From Chloroflexota bacterium (lineage in GTDB: Bacteria > Chloroflexota > Limnocylindria > Limnocylindrales > CSP1-4): a stretch of 19,404 bases of DNA. The stretch spans positions 1 to 19,404 of the forward strand of contig JAKAMV010000079.1 in assembly GCA_021812735.1 (NCBI GenBank). The letters run 5' to 3'. Shown here in pieces: positions 14,810 through 19,404 of the stretch (position 1 is its first letter; each line of letters begins with the position of its first letter). The notes under the pieces are model-generated. The model did not search any database, was not told the origin of the DNA, and saw only the letters and a program-made list of their open reading frames with translations. A program made the translations under genes and the position numbers.

Positions 14810-15574
14810 TCAAGCCCCCGCAGTTGCGGCCGAGACCGCTGCCGCGCGCCTCGCCTGCTCGCGCTCGAAGGCGAGCGGCCGGCGTCCCGTGCGACCGGCC
14901 AGCTCGTCCACGACGCCCCATGTGAAGTGGTCGTACCGGCCCGACACGGCGTTCCACGCGGCGAGGGCGGCGGGCGCGGGGCGCTGGACGTGCCCACCTG
15001 GGTCGCGGGCCACCGGCCGCAGGTAGTGGGCGATCTCCACCTGCGGCCCGCGACCCAGCACCAGCACCACGCCGAGGCGGGTGAGCTCGTCGTCGACCGC
15101 GCTGACCGGGGGCAGCGCCAGCCGGCCCAGGACCTGCTCCAGGGACGAGCCGTCCGCAGCGGCGAGCAGCGAGTAGCCGACCGTCAGCGCCCGGATGGCG
15201 AGATGGGCCGCCTCCCCCCAGGTCGCCCCGTCGCCGCCGTCCGCCAAGTCGGCCACCATCACCGCCCCGCGCCTGTCCGTCGCCGGGGGCCCGGATGCCG
15301 TCCAGCCGAGCTCGCCCGCCTGCGGCATCCATCCGAAATCCTCCGCGCGGCCGGCCAGCCGGACCACCATCGCGCCGGCCGGCAGGAGTTCAGCCAGCGC
15401 GTCGCGCACGGCCCGCCGTTCCTCCCCTGCCCCACCGGCCACGACGAGCGGGATCCCGCCCTCGACCGTCAGCGAGATGAGCGCAGCCAGCTCGGCGTCC
15501 AGCACCCTGTCGCGCACGAGGCGGACCAGCGCCTTCGGGGCCGCGTACGGGGTCGAGGGGAGCGTCTCGGTCAC
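14810..15574 (-). CDS. Hypothetical protein resembling a P-loop-less secretion/pilus ATPase
   Basis: The protein has 254 residues. Residues 29-70 (LAALISLTVEGGIPLVVAGGAG and on to LAELLPAGAMVVRLAG) look like the strand, loop and helix around a Walker A site of VirB11/CpaF/GspE-type ATPases. The loop here reads GGAGEERR (47-54) and lacks the Gly-Lys-Thr/Ser of a working site. Residues 104-150 (AVMVADLADGG, WGEAAHLAIRALTVGYSLLAAADGSSLEQVLGRL) resemble the Walker B to His-box region, where those ATPases read roughly 'GHxxxxTxHAxS'. The histidine is also absent. A non-catalytic relative is inferred, not proven. The GTG at 15574 lacks a strong ribosome binding site. It diverges from the RidA gene 67 nt away, so the two may share a control region. 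Confidence 0.6.
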   Translation of the reverse strand: MTETLPSTPYAAPKALVRLVRDRVLDAELAALISLTVEGGIPLVVAGGAGEERRAVRDALAELLPAGAMVVRLAGRAEDFGWMPQAGELGWTASGPPATDRRGAVMVADLADGGDGATWGEAAHLAIRALTVGYSLLAAADGSSLEQVLGRLALPPVSAVDDELTRLGVVLVLGRGPQVEIAHYLRPVARDPGGHVQRPAPAALAAWNAVSGRYDHFTWGVVDELAGRTGRRPLAFEREQARRAAAVSAATAGA

Positions 15575-15641
15575 CCGGTCAGCCTACCGTCGCGGCGAGT
15601 ACGCTGCCGGTGTCCGCAGCCACGTCGACAGGAGGTGCCCC

Positions 15642-15992
15642 GTGTCCATCGTCCGCATCGACCCCGGCCAGCGCTTCGCGTCGGCGGTCGTCCACGGCGG
15701 CCTCGTCTACCTCGCGGGCCACGTCGCCCACAATGCCGACGCGGGCGTCCACGAGCAGACGGCCGAGATCCTCGCGTCAATCGATCGTCACCTCGCCGAG
15801 GCCGGGACGGACAAGTCGCACCTGCTCACCGTCCAGGTGTGGCTCGCCGACATCGGCCACTTCGACGAGATGAACGCCGCCTGGGACGCGTGGGTGGACA
15901 AGGCGAGCCTCCCGGCTCGCGCGACCGTCGAGGCGACGCTCGCCTCGCACATCTACAAGGTGGAGATCGCCGGCATCGCCGCGCTGCCGTAG
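15642..15992 (+). CDS. RidA-family (YoaB-like) protein
   Basis: This is a small 116-residue cytoplasmic protein of the RidA/YjgF/UK114 trimer family, whose archetype hydrolyses reactive enamine/imine intermediates made by PLP enzymes. The catalytic arginine is present in PARATVEA (R93) and the conserved acidic residue in KVEIAGIA (E108). VYLAGHVAHN, EILASIDRHLAEAGTDKSHL and FDEMNAAWDAWV are typical of the YoaB-like subgroup. The GTG at 15642 has a near-perfect AGGAGGT (15630-15636) 5 nt upstream; the longer open frame upstream is a shadow of the divergent gene. A link to the aminotransferase about 10 kb away is possible but not shown by position. Confidence 0.9.
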   Translation: MSIVRIDPGQRFASAVVHGGLVYLAGHVAHNADAGVHEQTAEILASIDRHLAEAGTDKSHLLTVQVWLADIGHFDEMNAAWDAWVDKASLPARATVEATLASHIYKVEIAGIAALP

Positions 15993-16082
15993 TGCTGGCG
16001 GGGCCCACCCGAGGCGGCGCGCGACTCGTCTGCGGAACGCGACGGCGGCAGCCGAGCACGCCTCTGGAGAGCCGTCCGCCTG

Positions 16083-16112
16083 TTGTGTCCGGTGATCGAC
16101 CCCGCGTAGGCT
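16083..16112 (+). promoter_or_regulatory. Possible promoter of the small membrane protein
   Basis: TTGTGT at 16083-16088 and TAGGCT at 16107-16112 are separated by 18 nt, about 97 nt ahead of the ATG at 16209. The -10 box has the same TAGnCT form as the better promoter at 17930-17959. AT-rich hexamers are rare here, which gives modest support. Confidence 0.4.
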
Positions 16113-16208
16113 GATCCGCGGTGAAGGCGAGTCGGGTGCGGCAGGGCGCCACCCGGTCTTGCGCTGCAGGATCGGCTGCATCTGTCCGCCCGGCCGCGGG
16201 AGGCAGGT

Positions 16209-16517
16209 ATGGAATGGCTGGCGTACCTGGCGATCGGACTGGCGGCGGCCGCGCTGAGCCTCGCCGTGGCACCCGAGCTGGTGGGGCTCGCGGTGCTCGG
16301 CCTCGGCCTGTTGCTCGTCCTCGGCGGACCCGCCTGGGCGGGTGTCGCCGCCGTGGTGTTCAGCGGACTCGGGGTCCTCGAGCTCATCACGGGTGAGGCG
16401 GCGCGCGACGCCGGTCCGGTGCACCACCGGGCGTGGTGGTCCGCGGCCAGGGGCCTTGGGGCGGCGGAAGCCGGGCTGGCGGCTGGCGCCCTCGCGGCGA
16501 TCGCCCACGTCATCTAG
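16209..16517 (+). CDS. Small multi-pass membrane protein
   Basis: This 102-residue protein has three or four hydrophobic helices: about 4-20, 24-40, 42-61 and possibly 82-101. A short polar segment (62-80, EAARDAGPVHHRAWWSAARG) sits between the last two. The start is firm, with GGGAGG (16198-16203) 5 nt before the ATG. It is Gly/Ala/Leu-rich, with no catalytic motif that I recognise. It is alone on its strand, with a possible promoter upstream and a hairpin just downstream, so it is likely a single-gene unit. Function unknown. Confidence 0.7.
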   Translation: MEWLAYLAIGLAAAALSLAVAPELVGLAVLGLGLLLVLGGPAWAGVAAVVFSGLGVLELITGEAARDAGPVHHRAWWSAARGLGAAEAGLAAGALAAIAHVI

Positions 16518-16522
16518 GCGGG

Positions 16523-16557
16523 GGTTGCCGGCACCGCGCCGCGTCAGCGCGGCAACC
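16523..16557 (+). terminator. Hairpin after the small membrane protein gene
   Basis: GGTTGCCG (16523-16530) is perfectly complementary to CGGCAACC (16550-16557). The 19-nt interval can fold further through CCGCGC/GCGCGG in an alternative register. It starts 6 nt after the stop. No T-run follows, so it may terminate only partly before the next gene on the same strand. Confidence 0.5.
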
Positions 16558-16590
16558 GCCGACCGCCCACGGGGCGCCGCAGTTCGGCTG

Positions 16591-17169
16591 ATGGTCGAGA
16601 TCCGCCCGGCGACCGAGGGGCTGTGGCCGCTCGTGGTCGCGCTGTTCTCCGCCGGCGGCGACCCCAAGTGGTGCTGGTGCCAGTACTGGCGCAAGCCAGG
16701 ATCGAACTGGACCAACACCACCGCAGACCAGAACCGCCGGGATCTGCGCACACTCGTTGATCGCGATGGCCCGGCGCCGGGACTCGTCGCAATCGAGGAC
16801 GGCCGAGCCGTGGGCTGGGTCGGCGTGGGCCCGCGCGAGGAGTTCCCGCGGCTCGCCCGCTCCCGGGTCCTGCCGCACCTCCCAGGCCAGGCGATCTGGG
16901 CCGTCAACTGCTTCGTGGTGGCGCGCGGCTCCAGGCGAGCGGGGATCGCGGGGCAGCTCCTCGAGGCGGCCGTGGCGTTCGCGGGGGCCAACGGCGCAAG
17001 GACGGTCGAGGGCTATCCGGTCCACACCGGCGGCCGGCGCATCCCGTCGGCGTCGGCCTACACCGGCACGGTTGGAATGTTCGAGCGGGCTGGCTTCAGC
17101 GTGGCGGCGCCGTCGGGCTCGAGGGCGTCCACCGGCGCTCCGCGCGTGGTGATGCGCCGGGCGCTCTAG
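16591..17169 (+). CDS. GNAT-family N-acetyltransferase with N-terminal CWC motif
   Basis: This 192-residue protein belongs to the GNAT subgroup whose N-terminus carries a tryptophan/cysteine cluster before an aromatic segment (here WCWCQYWR, C28 and C30). The CoA loop is SRRAGIAGQLLEAAVAF (114-130) after the strand IWAVNCFVVA. The end (ASAYTGTVGMFERAGF) is the usual C-terminal GNAT helix-strand. The ATG at 16591 begins just before the first strand (VEIRPAT); no good ribosome binding site is visible, so the start is moderately sure. The acceptor is unknown. The gene ends 6 nt from the stop of the converging lipoprotein gene. Confidence 0.83.
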   Translation: MVEIRPATEGLWPLVVALFSAGGDPKWCWCQYWRKPGSNWTNTTADQNRRDLRTLVDRDGPAPGLVAIEDGRAVGWVGVGPREEFPRLARSRVLPHLPGQAIWAVNCFVVARGSRRAGIAGQLLEAAVAFAGANGARTVEGYPVHTGGRRIPSASAYTGTVGMFERAGFSVAAPSGSRASTGAPRVVMRRAL

Positions 17170-17175
17170 CCGGGT

Positions 17176-17622
17176 CTACTGGAAGAAGCCTGCAGCGGCG
17201 TAGACGTAGGTGACGCCGTACGCCGACTTGGCGCTCTTGCCGCCCACCTTGTCGATCTTGAGCCAGGTGTCGCCCGAGGTGCCGCACGAGCCCGCGGTGT
17301 AGGAGGTGCCCGTGACCGTGTCGACCACGTGCACCGCCGTGCCCGAGTTGATCGTCTTGAGCTTGGTGCTCGAGGCAGAGGCGGCCTTCCGGAGGCCGAT
17401 CCCGTTGCAGATCGCAGTGGCGGTCGAGCCTGGGCCCGGAACGGCGGGGGACGGTGACGCGGTCGGCGGGGGACTCTCGAGCGGGGCGCTCGACGGTCCC
17501 GCAGCCGCGGACGGCGCGGCGGAGCCCTGGTCGGACGCACTGGGCGAGGGCGTCGCCGAGGAGCCGCCGCAGGCGGCAAGCGTGAACGCGAGGACTCCTG
17601 CAAGGATCAGCCTGCGACGCAT
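17176..17622 (-). CDS. Lipoprotein with C-terminal SH3-like domain
   Basis: This is a 148-residue exported lipoprotein. The N-terminus is a lipoprotein signal peptide (MRRRLILAGVLAFTLAAC) with lipobox LAAC and the lipidated cysteine at 18. Residues 19-68 are a Ser/Pro/Ala-rich spacer typical of surface-tethered proteins. Residues 70-148 look like a bacterial SH3 (SH3b) domain (CNGIGLRKAASASSTKLKTI, GDTWLKIDKV, VYAAAGFF) with C72 and C113 possibly forming a disulfide. SH3b domains often bind cell-wall material. The ATG at 17622 has GGAGGT 6 nt upstream. It is alone on its strand, with a gene-poor stretch upstream. Confidence 0.82.
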   Translation of the reverse strand: MRRRLILAGVLAFTLAACGGSSATPSPSASDQGSAAPSAAAGPSSAPLESPPPTASPSPAVPGPGSTATAICNGIGLRKAASASSTKLKTINSGTAVHVVDTVTGTSYTAGSCGTSGDTWLKIDKVGGKSAKSAYGVTYVYAAAGFFQ

Positions 17623-17929
17623 TCCGCCACCTCCATGCGATCAGGTTCACCGGCACCGGGCCCCCTCAGGATAGCCGTCCGACCGGTCGACGGTGGGCCA
17701 GGACCGACCACAGGCAACCATCCTGCCCGTCCATCAACGGACGGACGGTGCGCCCGGATGTTGCGGACACCGCCGCGATTGGCGCCGCCGAGACGATCCC
17801 TGCGGCCGCGGGGCGCAGCACCGCGGCTGGTGCGCTGAGCGTTGCTTCGGAGCCTCGGTCGGCCGCCTCGCCACGCGCGTCGCGGCGCGGGGGCACCACC
17901 GTCGGCGGCCTGGCGTGCCGACGTGGGGG
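17623..17929. other. Non-coding stretch between divergent units
   Basis: About 307 nt precede the promoter at 17930. A small hairpin, CCGTCC (17727-17732) against GGACGG (17739-17744) with a 6-nt loop, and a GACCGGTC palindrome near 17680 are present and could be operators for the lipoprotein gene. Frames crossing this stretch are Arg/Pro/Ala-rich shadows. I see no gene. Confidence 0.4.
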
Positions 17930-17959
17930 TTGACTTGACGGCGACCGGGCCCGTAGACT
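17930..17959 (+). promoter_or_regulatory. Sigma70-type promoter
   Basis: TTGACT (17930-17935) and TAGACT (17954-17959) are separated by 18 nt. A second overlapping TTGACG sits at 17935-17940. In DNA this GC-rich the pair is unlikely to be chance. Transcription would start near 17966, about 340 nt before the ABC ATPase start and about 200 nt before a terminator, so the first product is an untranslated RNA. Confidence 0.65.
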
Positions 17960-17965
17960 CCGCGT

Positions 17966-18172
17966 CGGTCGAGCAGGTCGCTCGGCACGTCCTACAACCG
18001 GAGGCGGTACGCCAGATGGTGCAGAACGCATCCTCCTATCCGCGCACGCTGGCGCCCATCGGCGCTGCCGTTCACGGGAGGAGTGTGCCCACCGCAGGGT
18101 AGGACGCGGGGCGAGAGCCCCAAGAGCGACCACCGAGCCGTGGGCCACCAAGCCCGCGGCTCAAGTGTTTTT
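17966..18172 (+). ncRNA. Candidate structured RNA (small RNA or terminating leader)
   Basis: The segment is bounded by the promoter at 17930-17959 and the terminator at 18135-18172, about 207 nt. Complementary segments visible by eye are: CGTCCTAC (17988-17995) with GTAGGACG (18099-18106); nested GCGGT (18004-18008) with ACCGC (18091-18095); TCCTCC (18031-18036) with GGAGGA (18077-18082); a GCGCC/GGCGC hairpin (18052-18065) with loop CATC; and GGGGC-GAGA-GCCCC (18107-18120), a GNRA-capped hairpin. GCCCAC (18087-18092) could instead pair with GTGGGC (18140-18145) in the terminator's 5' arm, which would give an on/off switch. I do not recognise a known riboswitch, 6S, SRP, RNase P or tmRNA signature. 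A 59-codon frame from GTG 17923 crosses it and is the main alternative explanation. Confidence 0.5.
18135..18172 (+). terminator. Rho-independent terminator with T-run
   Basis: GAGCCGTGGGC (18135-18145) pairs with GCCCGCGGCTC (18152-18162), giving 11 pairs with one G-T wobble and a 6-nt loop. A five-T run follows at 18168-18172 after AAGTG. It is the only hairpin I found in the window with a T-run. It lies about 130 nt before the ABC ATPase, so it must end an upstream RNA or attenuate that gene. Confidence 0.72.
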
Positions 18173-18304
18173 CGGGGCAGACGCCGCCCCGAGACGCGAG
18201 CCGCAGGCTCCCGGACTTCCGGGCCCGCGGCTCGTCCCATGTCTGGGGCCCCGCGGCCCGGCTCGCGAATCGCACTGAGCCGCATCAACCGCAAGGAGGG
18301 TCCC
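18173..18304 (+). other. GC-rich stem-loops between terminator and ABC ATPase
   Basis: Two further hairpins follow the T-run. CGGGGC/GCCCCG spans 18173-18191. A longer one, CGAGCCGC (18197-18204) against GCGGCTCG (18227-18234), has an inner CCCGG/CCGGG stem (18210-18223). The second arm repeats 11 nt of the terminator's 3' arm exactly (GCCCGCGGCTC at 18152-18162 and 18223-18233). The ribosome binding site of the next gene, AAGGAGGG, is at 18293-18300. This stretch may be leader mRNA made when the terminator is read through. Confidence 0.4.
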
Positions 18305-19195
18305 GTGACCACCACCCTCGCGCCCGAACTGAACATCGCCCGCCCGGCGACCGACGCCGCGGCAGCCGCGAGCGCGACCGTGGCCACCTCGGCCCCGGCC
18401 CTGCTCGTCGACCACGTGACCAAGCGCTTCCGGTCCGACCGCCGCAAGGCGCCCGTCCTCGCGATCGACAGCGTCTCGCTCCGTCTGGAGCGCGGCACGA
18501 TCCACGGGATCCTCGGCGCCAACGGCTCGGGGAAGTCCACGCTGATCCGCCTGGTCTCCGGGCTGCTGACGCTGGACGAGGGCCGGGTCGAGGTCTTCGG
18601 CCTCGACATCGAGCGCGACGAGCTGGCGGTCAAACGGCTCATCAATCGGGTCAGCGTCGACGCGGCCTTCTTCAAGAAGCTGAGCCCCATGGAGAACCTG
18701 CTCTTCGCCGCCCGCCTCTACGGCCTCGAAGCCGGGGCGGCGCGACGGGATGCGACGGCGATCCTCGGCCGCCTCGGCATCGCGCGGAGCCGCCTCGGCC
18801 GCCCGGTCGAGCAGATGAGCCGGGGCATGCAGCAGAAGGTCGCCATCGCGCGGGCGCTGCTGACGAGCCCGACGCTCCTGCTGCTCGACGAGCCCACCAC
18901 CGGGCTCGACCCGCGCAGCAAGCTCGAGGTCCAGGCGTTCATCGAGGAGGTCAACGCGACGCATGACGCGACGATCGTCCTCACGACGCACGACCTGGCC
19001 GAGGCGGAGCGGCTGTGCGACCGCATCACGCTCCTGCGCGGGGGCCGCGTGGTCGCCGAGGGCACGTCGCCCCAGCTCAAGCGCCTCGTCGCCGAGCAGT
19101 ACGGGCAGCCCGAGACGCTCGAGGCTGTGTTCATGACCCTCACCGGCCGCTCCCTCGACGACGACGTCGAGGAGGACGGCGACACCGACGACTGA
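18305..19195 (+). CDS. ABC-2-type exporter ATP-binding protein
   Basis: This 296-residue ATPase of a DrrA/NatA-like exporter would drive efflux or export through a membrane partner expected downstream of the window. The GTG at 18305 has AAGGAGGG 4 nt upstream; longer readings of the frame enter the structured leader. Residues 1-31 are a low-complexity Ala/Thr stretch before the ATPase fold. Walker A is GANGSGKST (71-79), the signature is a variant (MSRGMQQ, 171-177, instead of LSGGQ), Walker B is LLLLDEP (191-197) with TTGLDP, and the switch histidine is LTTHD (H229). The region where a Q-loop glutamine is expected reads VSVDAAFFKKLSPMENL (117-133), with no obvious glutamine. The C-terminus is very acidic. 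The substrate is unknown; transcription may be governed by the leader. Confidence 0.92.
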   Translation: MTTTLAPELNIARPATDAAAAASATVATSAPALLVDHVTKRFRSDRRKAPVLAIDSVSLRLERGTIHGILGANGSGKSTLIRLVSGLLTLDEGRVEVFGLDIERDELAVKRLINRVSVDAAFFKKLSPMENLLFAARLYGLEAGAARRDATAILGRLGIARSRLGRPVEQMSRGMQQKVAIARALLTSPTLLLLDEPTTGLDPRSKLEVQAFIEEVNATHDATIVLTTHDLAEAERLCDRITLLRGGRVVAEGTSPQLKRLVAEQYGQPETLEAVFMTLTGRSLDDDVEEDGDTDD

Positions 19196-19216
19196 CACCG
19201 CGAAAGGAGGTCCGCG

Positions 19217-19404
19217 ATGACGACGAACCGACCTGTCCAGCCCCGCCGCCATCCCACCGCCCCCTTCCCAGAGGACGACCCTGCCATGTTCTCCATCGAG
19301 TACCGCTACGCCGAGATCAAGGGGCGCCAATCGCGCTGCCGAGCCGAGGCCGAGCGCGAGCGCCAGGCCAAGGCCCCGCAACACCCGATCCGCCACCGCG
19401 TCGG
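19217..19404 (+). CDS. Start of a small unknown protein (3' truncated)
   Basis: ATG at 19217 follows a strong AAAGGAGG (19203-19210) after 6 nt and lies 21 nt past the ATPase stop, so it is probably co-transcribed with it. The 62 visible residues begin MTTNRPVQPRRHP, include FSIEYRYAEIKGRQ, then a charged helix rich in Arg, Glu and Ala (RCRAEAERERQAK), and stay open to the window edge. No family is recognised. The strong ribosome binding site is the main support. Confidence 0.6.
   Translation, partial: MTTNRPVQPRRHPTAPFPEDDPAMFSIEYRYAEIKGRQSRCRAEAERERQAKAPQHPIRHRV

Noticed and set aside
17923..18102. 59-codon frame starting at GTG 17923
   Set aside because: Its residues look somewhat protein-like, but it spans a good promoter, has more A/T third positions than its neighbours and lacks a ribosome binding site. 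It is kept as the alternative to the RNA interpretation.
17988..18172. Known RNA classes: T-box, cobalamin, TPP, glycine or SAM riboswitch, 6S, SRP RNA
   Set aside because: I looked for their conserved strings and found none; the structure is reported only as an unassigned candidate.
18161..19396. 411-codon open frame on the minus strand
   Set aside because: It is the complement of the ABC ATPase gene and the gene after it; no domain or start signal.

Overview
The window is very GC-rich (over 70% by eye), with strongly GC-biased third codon positions, frequent GTG starts and clear AGGAGG-type ribosome binding sites. This suits a free-living high-GC bacterium, probably a soil or freshwater Chloroflexota (Limnocylindria-like) or an actinobacterial relative. 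That placement rests on composition and remembered protein style only. I see no tRNA, rRNA, CRISPR array, insertion sequence or phage gene.

Positions 2-5927 (+) hold a tight polyamine/amino-acid module: the C-terminal part of a PotD-like binding protein, PotB- and PotC-like permeases (1-nt gap), a regulator whose ATG overlaps the permease stop, a class III (GABA-type) aminotransferase and a small membrane-anchored protein. The transporter ATPase is not here and may lie upstream. Two genes are unusual. The PotB-like permease carries about 47 extra residues, mostly hydrophobic, inside the normally invariant EAA loop. The regulator joins a MerR-type helix-turn-helix, an XRE-type helix-turn-helix and a cupin in one chain.

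Positions 6168-14478 (-) read leftward: a class II aldolase-like protein, a GNAT acetyltransferase, an APC-family amino acid/choline-type permease, a choline/ethanolamine-kinase-like phosphotransferase, a dimethylglycine/sarcosine dehydrogenase-like flavoprotein fused to GcvT domains, and a HisN-type phosphatase. Permease, kinase and demethylating flavoprotein together suggest uptake and breakdown of methylated or small amines, complementing the polyamine module that converges on them.

Positions 14810-17622 are a mosaic of single genes: a protein resembling a secretion ATPase that has lost its P-loop, a RidA-family protein, a small multi-pass membrane protein, a second GNAT enzyme and an SH3-domain lipoprotein.

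Positions 17623-19404 contain a roughly 680-base stretch without a convincing protein gene, followed by an ABC exporter ATPase and the start of a small gene. The gene-poor stretch holds a good sigma70-type promoter (17930-17959), long-range complementary segments, a GNRA-capped hairpin and a terminator with a T-run (18135-18172). It looks like a roughly 207-nt structured RNA, either an independent small RNA or the terminating leader of the ABC gene. This is the best candidate here for something undescribed.
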